A stretch of 64,000 bases of DNA from Nocardiopsis sp. ATB16-24. GTDB lineage: Bacteria > Actinomycetota > Actinomycetes > Streptosporangiales > Streptosporangiaceae. Location of the stretch: the NCBI RefSeq assembly GCF_030271535.1, contig NZ_JASCXJ010000018.1, positions 1 to 64,000 of the forward strand, written 5' to 3'. The position numbers and the translations under genes were made by a program. Shown in pieces: positions 39,537 through 49,192 of the stretch. The notes under the pieces were generated by a model. The model was not told the DNA's origin and made no database searches. It saw nothing but the letters and a program-made list of their open reading frames with translations. How positions within the stretch are numbered: the first letter of the stretch is position 1; every line of letters starts with the position of its first letter.

Positions 39537-40784
39537 TCAGGCCTGGCGCGCGAGCAGCTCACGCGCCCGCGAGCGGGCCCAGTCGTCAGCGGCGTACACG
39601 TCGTCCAGGCTCAGCTCCCCGCTCGAGCCGGGGGAACCCCCGGGACGTTCCGTTCGCTGGTGCTCTGAGACTACCTGGGAGACGGTGTCCATGATCGCCG
39701 GGAACGCGAGGTTTCCACGGAGAAAGGCACCGACCGCCTCCTCGTTCGCCGCGTTGTAGACCGCGGGGGCCGTCCCCCCCGCCTCCCCGACCTCGCAGGC
39801 CAGGCGGACGGCGGGGAAGGCCTCGTGGTCCAGGGGCTCGAAGGTCCAGTTCTGGGCACGGGTCCAGTCCATGCCGGGTGCGGCGTCGGGCACCCGGTCG
39901 GGCGAGCCGAGGCCGTAGGCGATGGGGATCATCATGCTGGGCGGGCTGGCCTTGGCGATGGTGGAGCCGTCCACGTACTCGACCATGGAGTGGACGATCG
40001 ACTGTGGATGGACGACCACGTCGATCCGGTCGAAGGGCACGTCGAACAGCAGGTTGGCCTCGATGACCTCCAGCCCCTTGTTGACCAGGGTGGCGGAGTT
40101 GACGGTGATGACCGGGCCCATGCTCCAGGTGGGGTGGTCGAGGGCGTCGGCCGGTGTGACCGAGGCCAGTTCGTCGCGCCCCCTGCCCCGGAAGGGCCCG
40201 CCGCTGGCGGTGACCACGAGGCGGCGCACCTCGTCGCGACGGGCGTGCAGGAGGCCCTGCGCGAGGCTGGTGAGTTCGCCCTGGGGCAGGTGCGGGAAGC
40301 ACTGGGCGATGGCGAAGTGCTCGGAGTCCACGGGGACGATCTGACCCGGCCGGGCGACGGCCCGTACGAGCGGCCCGCCGATGATGAGGGACTCCTTGTT
40401 GGCCAGGGCCAGGGTGCGCCCGGCGCGCAGGGCGGCCAGGGTGGACTCCAGTCCCAGGGCTCCGGTGATGCCGTTGAGGACGACGTCGCACGCGCTCCCC
40501 GCGAGTTCGGCGATCCCGCCGGGTCCGGCCAGGACGGTGGCGCGGCTTCCGTGTTCGGCGAGGGAGCGCGAGAGTTCCGCGGCGCGACCCGGATCTGCGA
40601 CGGCGACCCGGTCGACGTCCAGTTCGGCGGCCTGCTTGGCGAGCAGGTCGGCCCTGCCGCCGCCGGCCGCCAGACCCACCACCCGGAAGCGGTGGGGGTT
40701 GCGCTGCACGATGTCGATGGCCTGGGTCCCGATCGAGCCGGTGGAGCCGAGGATCACTACTGTTCGCTGCTGTTCTTCTCGCAC
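39537..40784 (-). CDS. dxr: 1-deoxy-D-xylulose 5-phosphate reductoisomerase
   Basis: 415 residues. First committed enzyme of the MEP pathway, NADPH- and Mg/Mn-dependent. NADPH-binding GSTGSIG is near the N-terminus (VVILGSTGSIGTQAIDIV), with ANKESLIIGG, the metal-binding VPVDSEHFA, and SGGPFRGRGRDELASVTPADALDHPTWSMG. Helical C-terminal domain from ~300. The GTG at 40784 gives a seven-residue leader before the Rossmann strand; a longer GTG start at 40835 with a closer purine-rich tract is possible. First gene of the dxr-rseP-ispG block. Confidence 0.93.
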   Translation of the reverse strand: MREEQQRTVVILGSTGSIGTQAIDIVQRNPHRFRVVGLAAGGGRADLLAKQAAELDVDRVAVADPGRAAELSRSLAEHGSRATVLAGPGGIAELAGSACDVVLNGITGALGLESTLAALRAGRTLALANKESLIIGGPLVRAVARPGQIVPVDSEHFAIAQCFPHLPQGELTSLAQGLLHARRDEVRRLVVTASGGPFRGRGRDELASVTPADALDHPTWSMGPVITVNSATLVNKGLEVIEANLLFDVPFDRIDVVVHPQSIVHSMVEYVDGSTIAKASPPSMMIPIAYGLGSPDRVPDAAPGMDWTRAQNWTFEPLDHEAFPAVRLACEVGEAGGTAPAVYNAANEEAVGAFLRGNLAFPAIMDTVSQVVSEHQRTERPGGSPGSSGELSLDDVYAADDWARSRARELLARQA

Positions 40785-41180
40785 GGTCTCATTGTCGCCC
40801 AACCGGTCGGGGGCACGTGTCCGGGTGAGTCGCACGCCTCCTCGCCCCCGGGCGTGCGCTGCCGCCTCTTTCCGAGGACGGCGGCCCCGCCCCGAGCGTC
40901 CTTCGCCCCGAAGGGCCCGGGAGCAGTCCTTCTCGGGTGTTCCGTGAGGTGGACGAGAGCGCCGGGAGGAGCGCGCCGGCGACCCTTCCCCCTCCGGCCG
41001 TCATCGGGTCTTTACAACCCGTGTCCGGTGGCCTAACTTGACCGGTGAGTAAGTTACCCGACAGTTAAGCAAACCCCTCACGACCCCGCCGACACCACGA
41101 GGTGCCGGCCCTCACCCGATGGCGATATGGCGCGTTGAGCCATCGGTTCCCCCTTCCTCCCCGTCCATCAGAGGACCCCC
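40785..41180. promoter_or_regulatory. Divergent region dxr / CocE-like hydrolase
   Basis: About 350-400 bp without a gene. Its right half turns A+T-rich and holds an inverted repeat TAACTT...AAGTTA (41034-41056, arms 6 bp, spacer 11), ~125 bp before the hydrolase start: a candidate operator. The left half is GC-rich with nothing recognisable. Confidence 0.45.
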
Positions 41181-42878
41181 ATGCGCTCTGCAAGGAACAC
41201 CCCCCGCTCCGCCCCACTGACGGGCGACCCCTCCCCCACCGAAGACGGACCCGGATCAGGCCTTCGTGCCGCCGCGCGCCTCCTTCCCCGACTGTTGTCC
41301 TGTGTCATGGCGGCCGTGCTCGTCTCCGTGACGCTCGCCCCCACCCCCGCGTCCGCCGCCATCGGCGCCACCGTCGACTACGAGACCATCGTCAGCCACG
41401 ACGGCACCAGGCTGAAGGCCAAGGTCATCACCCCCACGGGCGTGGAGGGCCCGCACCCGTTGCTGGTCATGCCCGCGGCCTGGGGCACGCCCCACATCCT
41501 CTACGTCGGGGCGGCGGCCAAGCTCGCCCACGAGTCCGGCTACCAGGTCGTCGCCTACACCTCACGCGGTTTCTGGGACTCCGGAGGCGCGATCGAGATC
41601 GCCGGTCCCGAGGACCGCGCCGACGCCGGTGCCGTCATCGACTGGGCCCTGGAGAACACCGACGCCGACCCCGACCGCATCGGCATGGCCGGGATCTCCT
41701 ACGGCGGTGGGATCAGCCTGCTCACGGCGGCCGAGGACGACCGCGTCCGGGCCGTGGCCTCGCTGAGCGGCTGGGCCGACCTGGCCGTCTCGCTTTACCC
41801 CGACCAGACGATCGACGCACAGTCGGCGGAGCTGCTCCTGCTCGCCGGAAGCCTCACCGGCAACCCCGGCACGACTCTGCGGGAGGTCGATAGCGCGTAC
41901 CGGCGGGGCGACATCCAACCCGCCCTGGACATGGCCCCCGACCGTTCCGCCGCCACCAAGGTCGACGCGATCAACGCCAACGGCACGGCCGTAATGATGG
42001 CCCACGCCTGGAACGACGGCATCTTCCCCGTCGGCCACATCACCGACTTCTACGAGGAGTTGGACGTCCCCAAGAGGCTGATGTTGACCCCCGGCGACCA
42101 CGCCACACAGGAGGCCTTCGGCGCGCTCGGTCTGCCCAGTGAGGTCTGGGAGGCCCTCGCGGACTGGTTCGACCACCACCTGAAGGGCGAGGACAACGAG
42201 GTGGACGTCGACGGTCCCGTGCACGTCAAGCCCAACAACGGGCGCGGCGGCTGGACCTCCCACCCCGACTGGCCGTCCGTGACCGCGGACACCGAGCAGT
42301 ACTACCTGGCCAAGCCGAGCACCGACTGGTTCCGTTGGCAGAGCAGCGGCGCCATGGAGTCCGCGCCCTCCACCGGGTGGAACTACCGGTTCCGGACCGG
42401 CATCGGCACTCCGGCCGAGAGCGGCACGCTGATGCTGTCCGGAGCGCTCCAGCAGTTCTTCGACATTCCGACCGGGGTGCTGCTGCCCACGGTGGACCGC
42501 TACCGTGCGGCCGTGTGGACCGGCCCCGCCTACCCCGACGGTGCCCGTGTGGCGGGCGCCCCGGAGGTCACGTTCACGTTCACGCCGACCACCGCGAACC
42601 AGTCGGTGTACGTGTATCTGTACGCGGTCAACGGCAACGGGACCGGCTCCCTGCTCTCCCACACCCCCTACACCCTGCGGGACGTCGCTCCCGGAGAGCC
42701 CGTCACGGTGAACACCGAACTGGCACCGGTGGTGTGGGACGTGCCCGCCGGACATCGTCTGGCCCTGGTGGTGGACAGCCGCGACGCGCGCTATCGAAGT
42801 GAGAGCGTGGTCGGCGACCAGGTCACCGTGACCTCCCCCGAGGGGGCACCCGCTCAGATCACGGTGCCGTTCGCCTGA
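41181..42878 (+). CDS. Secreted CocE/NonD-family (peptidase S15-like) hydrolase
   Basis: 565 residues. Signal peptide with an extended n-region (~1-60, hydrophobic core SCVMAAVLVSVTLAPTPASA). The alpha/beta hydrolase has nucleophile Ser in GMAGISYGGG (~172-180), with DGIFPVGH (Asp) and LTPGDHATQEA (His) completing the triad. The C-terminal ~220 residues form the jelly-roll X-Pro dipeptidyl-peptidase C domain (SGTLMLSGALQQFF, FTPTTANQSVYVYLYAV). Family members hydrolyse acyl esters or dipeptides. GAGGACC precedes the ATG. Downstream is another secreted hydrolase gene in the same direction behind a terminator. Confidence 0.87.
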   Translation: MRSARNTPRSAPLTGDPSPTEDGPGSGLRAAARLLPRLLSCVMAAVLVSVTLAPTPASAAIGATVDYETIVSHDGTRLKAKVITPTGVEGPHPLLVMPAAWGTPHILYVGAAAKLAHESGYQVVAYTSRGFWDSGGAIEIAGPEDRADAGAVIDWALENTDADPDRIGMAGISYGGGISLLTAAEDDRVRAVASLSGWADLAVSLYPDQTIDAQSAELLLLAGSLTGNPGTTLREVDSAYRRGDIQPALDMAPDRSAATKVDAINANGTAVMMAHAWNDGIFPVGHITDFYEELDVPKRLMLTPGDHATQEAFGALGLPSEVWEALADWFDHHLKGEDNEVDVDGPVHVKPNNGRGGWTSHPDWPSVTADTEQYYLAKPSTDWFRWQSSGAMESAPSTGWNYRFRTGIGTPAESGTLMLSGALQQFFDIPTGVLLPTVDRYRAAVWTGPAYPDGARVAGAPEVTFTFTPTTANQSVYVYLYAVNGNGTGSLLSHTPYTLRDVAPGEPVTVNTELAPVVWDVPAGHRLALVVDSRDARYRSESVVGDQVTVTSPEGAPAQITVPFA

Positions 42879-42885
42879 CCGAGGA

Positions 42886-42920
42886 CCCGGGACGGCGGTG
42901 CGCACGCGCTCCGTCCCGGG
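42886..42920 (+). terminator. Terminator after the CocE-like gene
   Basis: A perfect 10-bp stem (42886-42895 with 42911-42920), starting 8 bases after the stop codon, followed by a second imperfect GGCCG-rich hairpin to ~42955. Confidence 0.65.
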
Positions 42921-43028
42921 CGGCTTCCGGCCGTCTCCGTTCCGGAGGCGGCCGGCTCTGTTCCCCCACCTTCACAACACAAACCCAAAGTAGCCACGTT
43001 GTGACTTAATGTGTGCAAGGATGCGGCC

Positions 43029-44096
43029 ATGACCTCGCCCACCGCACACAAGATCCTCGCTCCCCTCGCCGCCGCCGCGGTCACGCTGGGAGGACTCGCC
43101 CTCGTCGAGAGACTTCCCGCTCCGGCCCCCGTCTCCGCCGTCACCCAGGCCATCCACGTGGCGGACTCCCCCGAGACTCCGGCCGAGACGAACCGTGAGG
43201 CACTGTCGCGGGTGGACGGGGTCTCCCATCAGTCGGCGGCGGTGACCGGCACCGAGCACCAGGCCGTCCTGGACTACTGGACCGAAGAGCGCATGGCCGC
43301 GGCCACACCCATCACCAACATGGTGGAGGGAGCACTGTCGCTTCCCGGGGAGATCCTGTCCCCGGACATCGTGGAGCACCAGGCCGCCCCGCACCCCAAC
43401 AGCAGCGGCGAGCGCTGGACCGCGGGGGGGCTGGTCGCCAAGACCACGGGCAAGGTCTACCTGACCATGAACGGGCGCGACTTCACCTGCTCTGCATCGG
43501 TGGTGGAGGCCGCGAACAGGAGCACCCTGGTCACCGCCGGACACTGCGCCAAGGACGGCAAGGGCGCCTGGGCCCGCAACTGGACCTTCATCCCCGCCTA
43601 CGCCTCCGGCAAGGCCCCGTACGGCAGGTACACCGCCCGCGATATGTTGGTGCCGCCCCAGTGGTCGAGGCAGGCGGACGACAGTTACGACTTCGCCATG
43701 GTGGTGGTCAACACCGACAAGGGCACGCCCGTGCAGGACCGGGTCGGCGCCCATCGGATCGCCTTCGACTCCTGGGGCGGGGGCGGCGCGCGCGAAGGGG
43801 TGCAGGTGTACACCTTCGGCTACCCGGCCTCCTCCCCCTACAACGGCAGGAACCTGTACTACTGCTCGGGCCGTACCAAGCCCGACACCGGAGGGACCAC
43901 GGCCAACGGCGTGCGCTGCGCCATGACCCAGGGTTCCAGCGGAGGACCGTGGTTCACCGGTTTCGACACCGCGACCGGCAAGGGAGAGATCTCCTCGGTC
44001 ATCAGCTTCAAGTACGCCAACGACCGCCGTACCCAGTACGGTCCCCGGTTCGGTGGGCAGGCGCGCGAACTGTACGACCACGCGGTCCGGCTCTGA
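43029..44096 (+). CDS. Secreted trypsin-like serine protease (chymotrypsin fold)
   Basis: 355 residues. A signal peptide (~1-40, core ILAPLAAAAVTLGGLALVERL) and a ~90-residue propeptide-like segment precede the protease domain. Triad: His in LVTAGHCAK (~174), Asp in YDFAMVVV (~221), Ser in CAMTQGSSGGPW (~305). Cys pairs flank the His (FTCSAS...GHC) and the Ser (YYCSG...RCAMT). It resembles V8/glutamyl-endopeptidase-like secreted proteases of actinomycetes. The ATG at 43029 has an AAGGA site. A near-perfect palindromic terminator follows. Confidence 0.9.
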   Translation: MTSPTAHKILAPLAAAAVTLGGLALVERLPAPAPVSAVTQAIHVADSPETPAETNREALSRVDGVSHQSAAVTGTEHQAVLDYWTEERMAAATPITNMVEGALSLPGEILSPDIVEHQAAPHPNSSGERWTAGGLVAKTTGKVYLTMNGRDFTCSASVVEAANRSTLVTAGHCAKDGKGAWARNWTFIPAYASGKAPYGRYTARDMLVPPQWSRQADDSYDFAMVVVNTDKGTPVQDRVGAHRIAFDSWGGGGAREGVQVYTFGYPASSPYNGRNLYYCSGRTKPDTGGTTANGVRCAMTQGSSGGPWFTGFDTATGKGEISSVISFKYANDRRTQYGPRFGGQARELYDHAVRL

Positions 44097-44123
44097 GGCG
44101 CCCGCCCGGCGGTGGGCGCTCCG

Positions 44124-44163
44124 CGCGTTCCTCGCCCGGGGGCGCCCCCGGGCGAGGAACGCG
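44124..44163. terminator. 40-bp perfect palindrome between convergent genes
   Basis: Two 20-base arms complementary without a spacer, 27 bases after the protease stop. Acts on the protease transcript and perhaps on the opposing aldehyde dehydrogenase transcript. Confidence 0.8.
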
Positions 44164-44213
44164 GCGAACGGGCCGGAGGACTCCACTCGTGGGGGACCCT
44201 CCTGGCCCCCTGA

Positions 44214-44239
44214 CGCGGCGGCGCCACGGCGCCGCCGCG
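44214..44239. terminator. Second hairpin between convergent genes
   Basis: A perfect 12-bp GC stem with a 2-base centre (44214-44225 with 44228-44239), 37 bases past the aldehyde dehydrogenase stop on the minus strand. The two hairpins probably serve one gene each. Confidence 0.7.
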
Positions 44240-44276
44240 ATCCTCCCGTCCCCCGTGGTACGGGAGGGCCAGGCTC

Positions 44277-45701
44277 CTACAGGTCCAGACCGGTGAGCAC
44301 CATGACCCGTTCGTAGGTCAGGTCGGTCATGGCCGCACGCACACCCTCCTTGCCCACACCGGAGCCCTTGACACCGCCGTAGGGCATCTGGTCGGCGCGG
44401 AACGTGGGCACGTCGCCGATGACGACGCCTCCCACCTCCAACTCTCGGTGGGCGCGGAAGGCGGTGTGCAGGTCACGGGTGAACACGCCCGCCTGGAGTC
44501 CGAAGTCGCTGTCGTTGACCGCGGCGAAGGCGGCATCGGTGTCGGCCACGCGCTGTAGGACCAGAACCGGCCCGAACACCTCCTCGCGCACCACCTTGGC
44601 GTCGGCGGGCACCTGCGCGAGCACGGTCGGCGCGACGGTGAGCCCGTCGCGGGTGCCCCCGGTCAGGACCTCGGCCCCGGCCTGGACCGCCTCGTCGATC
44701 CAGGCGGACACACGCTCGGCGGCGGCCTCGTCCACGAGCGGGCCCACGTCCGTGGCCGGATCGGCCGGATCGCCCACGCCCAGGGCCTCCACACGTTCCA
44801 CCAGGCGCGAGACGAACTCGTCGTAGACGCCGTCCTCGACGACGACCCGCTGCACGCCGATGCACACCTGGCCGGCCTGGTTGTTGCCGAACAGGGCCAC
44901 CCGCTGTGCCGCCCAGTCCAGGTCCGCGTCGGCGAGCACCACCGCGGCGGCGTTGCCGCCCAGTTCCAGGGTGACGTGCTTACGCGGGGCCAGCTCGGGC
45001 AACCGCCAACCGAAGGGGCCTCCGGTGAAGGAGATGACGGGCAGGCGCTCGTCGGTGATCAGCGAGGCCGCGCGGTCGTTGGGCATGGGCAGCACCGACA
45101 CCATGCCGCCGGGCAGGTCCGTCTCGGCGATGATCTCGCCCAGGAGCAGCGCCGTCATCGGGGTCGCGGGAGCGGGCTTGACGATGATGGGGGCACCGAC
45201 GGCGATGGCCGGGGCCACCTTGTGGGCGACCAGGTTGATCGGGAAGTTGAACGGGGAGATGCCCAGGACCGGCCCCTTGGGCACACGGCGGATCAGGGCC
45301 ATGCGTCCGGTGCCGCCGGGGTCGGTGTCCAGGCGTTGGAGCTCGCCGCTGTCGCGGCGGGCCTCCTCCGCCGCCCAACGGAACACGGACACGGCGCGCC
45401 CGGCCTCGGCACGGGCCCACTTGATCGGTTTGCCGCTCTCGGCGGTGATGGTCCGGGCGATCTCCTCGGCGCGCTCGCCGATGCGTCGGGAGACGTGGTC
45501 GAGGGCATCGGCCCGTACGTGGGCGGGCAGGGCGGCCGCACGGGAGGCGACCGCGTGCGCGGCGGCCACGGCCTGCTCGATCTGCTCGACGTCGGGGACG
45601 GAGACCGTGCCCGCGCTCTCGCCGGTGTAGGGGTTGACGACGGTGAACTCGGTGTCGCCGGTCGCGGCGGTGCCGGCCAGCCAGAACGGACGCGTAGACA
45701 T
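44277..45701 (-). CDS. NAD(P)-dependent aldehyde dehydrogenase
   Basis: 474 residues, normal for the superfamily. NAD-binding PFNFPINLVAHKVAPA (~150), SFTGG (~228) in which the usual SFTGSTxVG run is altered to SFTGGPFGW, catalytic Glu in VTLELGGNAAAVVL (~250), and catalytic Cys in GQVCIGVQRV (~285), then EEVFGPVLVLQRV. The CIGVQR form and GNAA resemble phosphorylation-independent aldehyde dehydrogenases of the YfmT/vanillin or lactaldehyde groups. The start ATG at 45701 has a weak ribosome site; the frame is open further upstream without homology. The gene is alone, so the substrate cannot be guessed. Confidence 0.9.
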   Translation of the reverse strand: MSTRPFWLAGTAATGDTEFTVVNPYTGESAGTVSVPDVEQIEQAVAAAHAVASRAAALPAHVRADALDHVSRRIGERAEEIARTITAESGKPIKWARAEAGRAVSVFRWAAEEARRDSGELQRLDTDPGGTGRMALIRRVPKGPVLGISPFNFPINLVAHKVAPAIAVGAPIIVKPAPATPMTALLLGEIIAETDLPGGMVSVLPMPNDRAASLITDERLPVISFTGGPFGWRLPELAPRKHVTLELGGNAAAVVLADADLDWAAQRVALFGNNQAGQVCIGVQRVVVEDGVYDEFVSRLVERVEALGVGDPADPATDVGPLVDEAAAERVSAWIDEAVQAGAEVLTGGTRDGLTVAPTVLAQVPADAKVVREEVFGPVLVLQRVADTDAAFAAVNDSDFGLQAGVFTRDLHTAFRAHRELEVGGVVIGDVPTFRADQMPYGGVKGSGVGKEGVRAAMTDLTYERVMVLTGLDL

Positions 45702-46072
45702 GCACGTGACGCTAGTGCCGCACCGGGCACGTCCGCCTTGTCCACTTCTGCCAACCGGAGATCGGGAATTGGACGTGTTGGAGTAGCATCCAGCGGCCGG
45801 AGAGCCCGGGTTCTGCGGGTGGAGAACAGCTGGAGAGTAGTACCGTAAGGGACCACCGGCCCCCGGGCCGGGAACACGGGAACGGCTTCGTCCGGCGGGG
45901 TCCGGGGTCGTGCCACCACGCATCCGTAGGGAGGGTCCACAGCCCGCGCGGGGATCTTCGGTCGACCGACTGGCGCGGCGGGTCTCCTTCGTCCACAGTG
46001 GGGAAGAGGGCTCTGCCGACGTGTTCGGCCGGACCCTCGGGTCCGCCTCCGCCGGGAGCCCGGGAGTGCTCA

Positions 46073-47881
46073 TTGCCACTTGTCTACCGCACGCTCGTCG
46101 CAGTCCCGGAGCACGACGGTGATCTGGTCGCCACCGCGGCCGCGGTCCTGTCCCGGTGGTTGAGCAAGCGCGGGAACTCGGGCGCGCGCGTGGATTTCAC
46201 CGCCTCGGGCCGCTTCGAGCTGAGCAACCGTTCTCGGGCCCTGGTGGTACGGCACGACAACCCCGAGGAGGGCCTGTCCTTCCTACGGCTGACCACCGAG
46301 TCCGACAAGGCGGACGGACTGTGGCGGACCATCACCACCGTGGTCGTGGACCCCGACCTCTCCCCCCGCAGGTACGTGTGGATCGACATGACCGTGGAGC
46401 CGACCGGCCCGGCCGTGGACGTGGTCGACTCCTCGCGGTTGGACATCATGCCTCCCGAGTCCGCCCGGATGCTCCTGGACAAGGTGGAGGGGCATGACGG
46501 TGACCATCCCCTCCCCGCCACGCCCCGGATCGTGCGTGGCCGGGACGACCTCCTGGTGGACACCCTGGTGGCCACGATCCGCGACCCTCGACGACGCATG
46601 GCGGTGGTCGTCACCGGCGCGCCCCGGGACGTCACCGTGGCCGACTGGCGCGGCGCCATGGCGGGAGCGCTCTCCCGCTGCACCGGGATGTGCGGTGGCT
46701 ACGTCCTCGACGCCGCCGCCCAGGAGCGCATGGACGCCCTGCTGCCCCGGAGTCTGGACGTGCCCTCGGGCGGGGTGCGCACGTTCTTACCGCGCGTGGA
46801 CCTGCACGACGAGGCCGACGCGGCACGCCACCCACGGATGAGTCCGGCCACCCTCGACACCGCGCGCGAGGGCGAACGCATCCGTAACTGGGTGGGCGCC
46901 GCCCTCTCCCGTCGGGTACGCGACAACGCCCTGGACGTGCGCCTGCCCGAAGCGCTCCAGGCGGTGGACGCCCTGCTGGCCGAGGAGACCGACGACGTGC
47001 GACGTCTCCCGGCCGGCACCGGTCCCGGTTCCGGGTCGCGCCCACCCGATCCTCGGGATCGGGCCGCCGTCCCTCGGACGGTACCGGGTTCGGAGGATCC
47101 CGACCCGGTCCTCGCCCAGGAGCGCGAGGTGTGGGAGCAGCAGACCCAGCGTCTGAGGGAGGAGATCACCCGACTCGGCTCCAGGATCGGGGACCTGGCG
47201 GAGGAACGCGACGAACTCCTGGCCGAGACGGCCGATCTGAGCGAGGAGCTCGACGCCGCACGCGAGCGGCTGCGCGTCGCACGCCACGAGATCCGCTGGC
47301 TGCGGGAGCAGGCGCGTGAGGCCGGGATGTTCCGGTTGGCGGCCTCGGTCGCGCCGCGCGATCCGCGCCGGCCCCCGCCCGGCAGTGTGAGCGAGCTCTT
47401 GGAGCGGATCACCGACGACTCGGAGCTGCCGCACCTGTACTTCACCATCGAGGACCAGACGGTCTACGAACTGTCCGACAGTCGTAAGGAGTCCTTGTGG
47501 GTCACCCGTGCCTGGGAGGCGCTGTTGGCCCTGAACGACTACGCCCGGTACCAGTTCGACAATCCGGGCAGCGGCATGGGCTTCCACTCCTATTTGAGGG
47601 AGAACCCCGACGGCTACCAGGTGATCCCCCTCAAGCGGCTCGCCTCACAGGAGTCGGACTACGTGCGCAACCGGGGCAAGCTCAACGACAAACGTCTGTT
47701 CCGGGTGCCCGAGGAGGTCGAGCCGGGAGGGCGGGTGCCCATGTACGCCCACATCAAGCTCGACATCGAGTACGGGATCTGTCCGAGGCTGTACTTCTAC
47801 CCTCATCTGGGTCCGGGGACCACCAACCGTGTGTACGTCGGTTACCTGGGGCGGCATCTGCCCGTGCAGCAGTCGAACTGA
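46073..47881 (+). CDS. Large hypothetical protein with central coiled coil
   Basis: 602 residues from TTG 46073, chosen because GGGAG lies six bases upstream and the sequence then reads PLVYRTLVAVPEHDGD; the frame is open to 45998. Residues ~1-330 are a mixed alpha/beta region with strands (YVWIDMTVEPTGPAVDVVDSSRLDIM; RMAVVVTGAPRDVTVADWRGAM). An Arg/Pro/Gly linker (~330-365) leads to a long coiled coil (~375-445, REVWEQQTQRLREEITRLGS and repeated DELLAETADLSEELDAARERLR). A conserved-looking C-terminal domain (~465-600) includes SLWVTRAWEALLALNDYARY and YAHIKLDIEYGICPRLYFYPHL. I do not recognise a named family. It is 19 bp upstream of the next gene, so the pair is almost surely an operon. Confidence 0.75.
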   Translation: MPLVYRTLVAVPEHDGDLVATAAAVLSRWLSKRGNSGARVDFTASGRFELSNRSRALVVRHDNPEEGLSFLRLTTESDKADGLWRTITTVVVDPDLSPRRYVWIDMTVEPTGPAVDVVDSSRLDIMPPESARMLLDKVEGHDGDHPLPATPRIVRGRDDLLVDTLVATIRDPRRRMAVVVTGAPRDVTVADWRGAMAGALSRCTGMCGGYVLDAAAQERMDALLPRSLDVPSGGVRTFLPRVDLHDEADAARHPRMSPATLDTAREGERIRNWVGAALSRRVRDNALDVRLPEALQAVDALLAEETDDVRRLPAGTGPGSGSRPPDPRDRAAVPRTVPGSEDPDPVLAQEREVWEQQTQRLREEITRLGSRIGDLAEERDELLAETADLSEELDAARERLRVARHEIRWLREQAREAGMFRLAASVAPRDPRRPPPGSVSELLERITDDSELPHLYFTIEDQTVYELSDSRKESLWVTRAWEALLALNDYARYQFDNPGSGMGFHSYLRENPDGYQVIPLKRLASQESDYVRNRGKLNDKRLFRVPEEVEPGGRVPMYAHIKLDIEYGICPRLYFYPHLGPGTTNRVYVGYLGRHLPVQQSN

Positions 47882-47900
47882 CCTTACGTACCCTGGGGCC

Positions 47901-48785
47901 GTGAGGAAGACGAGCATCCAGGCACCGACCGTGCTGACCGAACAGCGGTGGCGCGAGCGCGCCGAACGGCACGGCGAACGTGTGGACGCACTGGTGGCCG
48001 ACCACCTACGGCGACGCCGGGAGGGCGTGCGCCATCCGGTGGAGGACTTCCTTTTCACGTACTACAACCTCAAGCCCGCCCAGCTACGACGTTGGCACCC
48101 GGGGGTGGGCACGGTCCTGGCGGGCCGGGGGGCGCGCGTCCGCCTGGAGGAGCGTTTCTACACCGAGCTTCCCGGCGGGACGGTGGGTCTGGACACCGAG
48201 GCCTTCCTGGCCGCACGTCCGGTGGTGGCCTTCGTGGAACGGCTGCTGTCGTCGGTCGCCTCACGCCCGCCGCACCTGGGCTGCTTCGGCCTCCACGAGT
48301 GGGCGATGGTGTACCGGACCGAGCAGGTGCGGCACGACCGGGTACCGCTGCGGTTGGGCCGTGAGGGCACCGACAAGGTGGTGGAGTCGCACCGGATCCA
48401 GTGCTCCCACTTCGACGCCTTCCGCTTCTTCACCGAGCCCGCGCGTCCCCTCAACACCCTGCGACCGACCCGCGAGGGGCAGACCGCGATGGACCAGCCC
48501 GGATGCCTGCACGCCAACATGGATCTGTACAAGTGGGCGTACAAGCTGACCCCCGCCGTGCCGTCGGAACTGGTGGTGGACTGCTTCGAGTTCGCACGGG
48601 AGATCCGGACCCTGGACATGCGCGCCTCCCCCTATGACCTCACCGCGTGGGGATACGCACCGGTGCGCGTGGAGACGGCCGAGGGCAAGGCCGACTACAT
48701 GCGGGCTCAGCAGGACTTCGCCGGGCGCGGCGCGGTCCTGCGTGAACGCCTGCTCGACGTGTGCCGCGCCCTGCGCGAGGGCTGA
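47901..48785 (+). CDS. Conserved actinobacterial protein, often annotated 3-methyladenine DNA glycosylase
   Basis: 294 residues starting at GTG 47901, 19 bp after the coiled-coil gene. The body is distinctive and conserved in streptomycetes: HPVEDFLFTYYNLKPAQLRRWHPG, PPHLGCFGLHEWAMVYR, VESHRIQCSHFDAFRFFTEPARP, QPGCLHANMDLYKWAYKLTP, RTLDMRASPYDLTAWGY. The many invariant His, Asp, Glu, Cys and Trp residues suggest an enzyme or metal site. Databases often call this family 3-methyladenine DNA glycosylase, but I see no HhH or AAG-type glycosylase motif, so the name is doubtful. Its tight coupling to a coiled-coil protein may be a better lead. Confidence 0.75.
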   Translation: MRKTSIQAPTVLTEQRWRERAERHGERVDALVADHLRRRREGVRHPVEDFLFTYYNLKPAQLRRWHPGVGTVLAGRGARVRLEERFYTELPGGTVGLDTEAFLAARPVVAFVERLLSSVASRPPHLGCFGLHEWAMVYRTEQVRHDRVPLRLGREGTDKVVESHRIQCSHFDAFRFFTEPARPLNTLRPTREGQTAMDQPGCLHANMDLYKWAYKLTPAVPSELVVDCFEFAREIRTLDMRASPYDLTAWGYAPVRVETAEGKADYMRAQQDFAGRGAVLRERLLDVCRALREG

Positions 48786-49192
48786 GGTCCCCGCCGTGGG
48801 ACAGGCGTCCCCGGCTCCGCCGGTCCGAGGGCGTGTTCGCGGAACGGGCGCCCGGGCGGGCGGAGATGACGGTCGACCCTCGCGGCCCGGCCTGCGCTCT
48901 CTGGGTCGCGGTGGGCCCGACGGCGACCGAGTCGCCCCCGCCGGAGCGGGGAGGAGATCGGGGCGGACACACGTGCCCGTGCGAGGCCGGCCGCACGTCG
49001 GTGGAACCTCCGTCGGTCGTAGGGGAACGGGAGCGTGGCGGAGAGGATCCTCGTTCTCGCCTCCTCCCCCGCGTTCCGGTCCTCCCTCACCGCGACCCCG
49101 CTGTTTCCGAAGAAGAACCCCCGAGTACGGTGGAACACCGCACCAGAATCATGAAGAATATGTATGTTGAAAACGAATAAAAAGTGATTCCC
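48786..49192. other. 407-bp intergenic region with an A+T-rich right end
   Basis: GC-rich and featureless to ~49120, then a sharply A+T-rich stretch (49137-49192) right before the next gene, including TTGAAAACGAATAAAAAG. That stretch is the likely promoter/leader of the gene at 49193. No RNA gene or repeat was recognised. Confidence 0.45.

Noticed and set aside
47901..48785. Name 3-methyladenine DNA glycosylase for the protein at 47901
   Set aside because: The name comes from common database annotation; no glycosylase motif is visible, so I keep it only as a family label.
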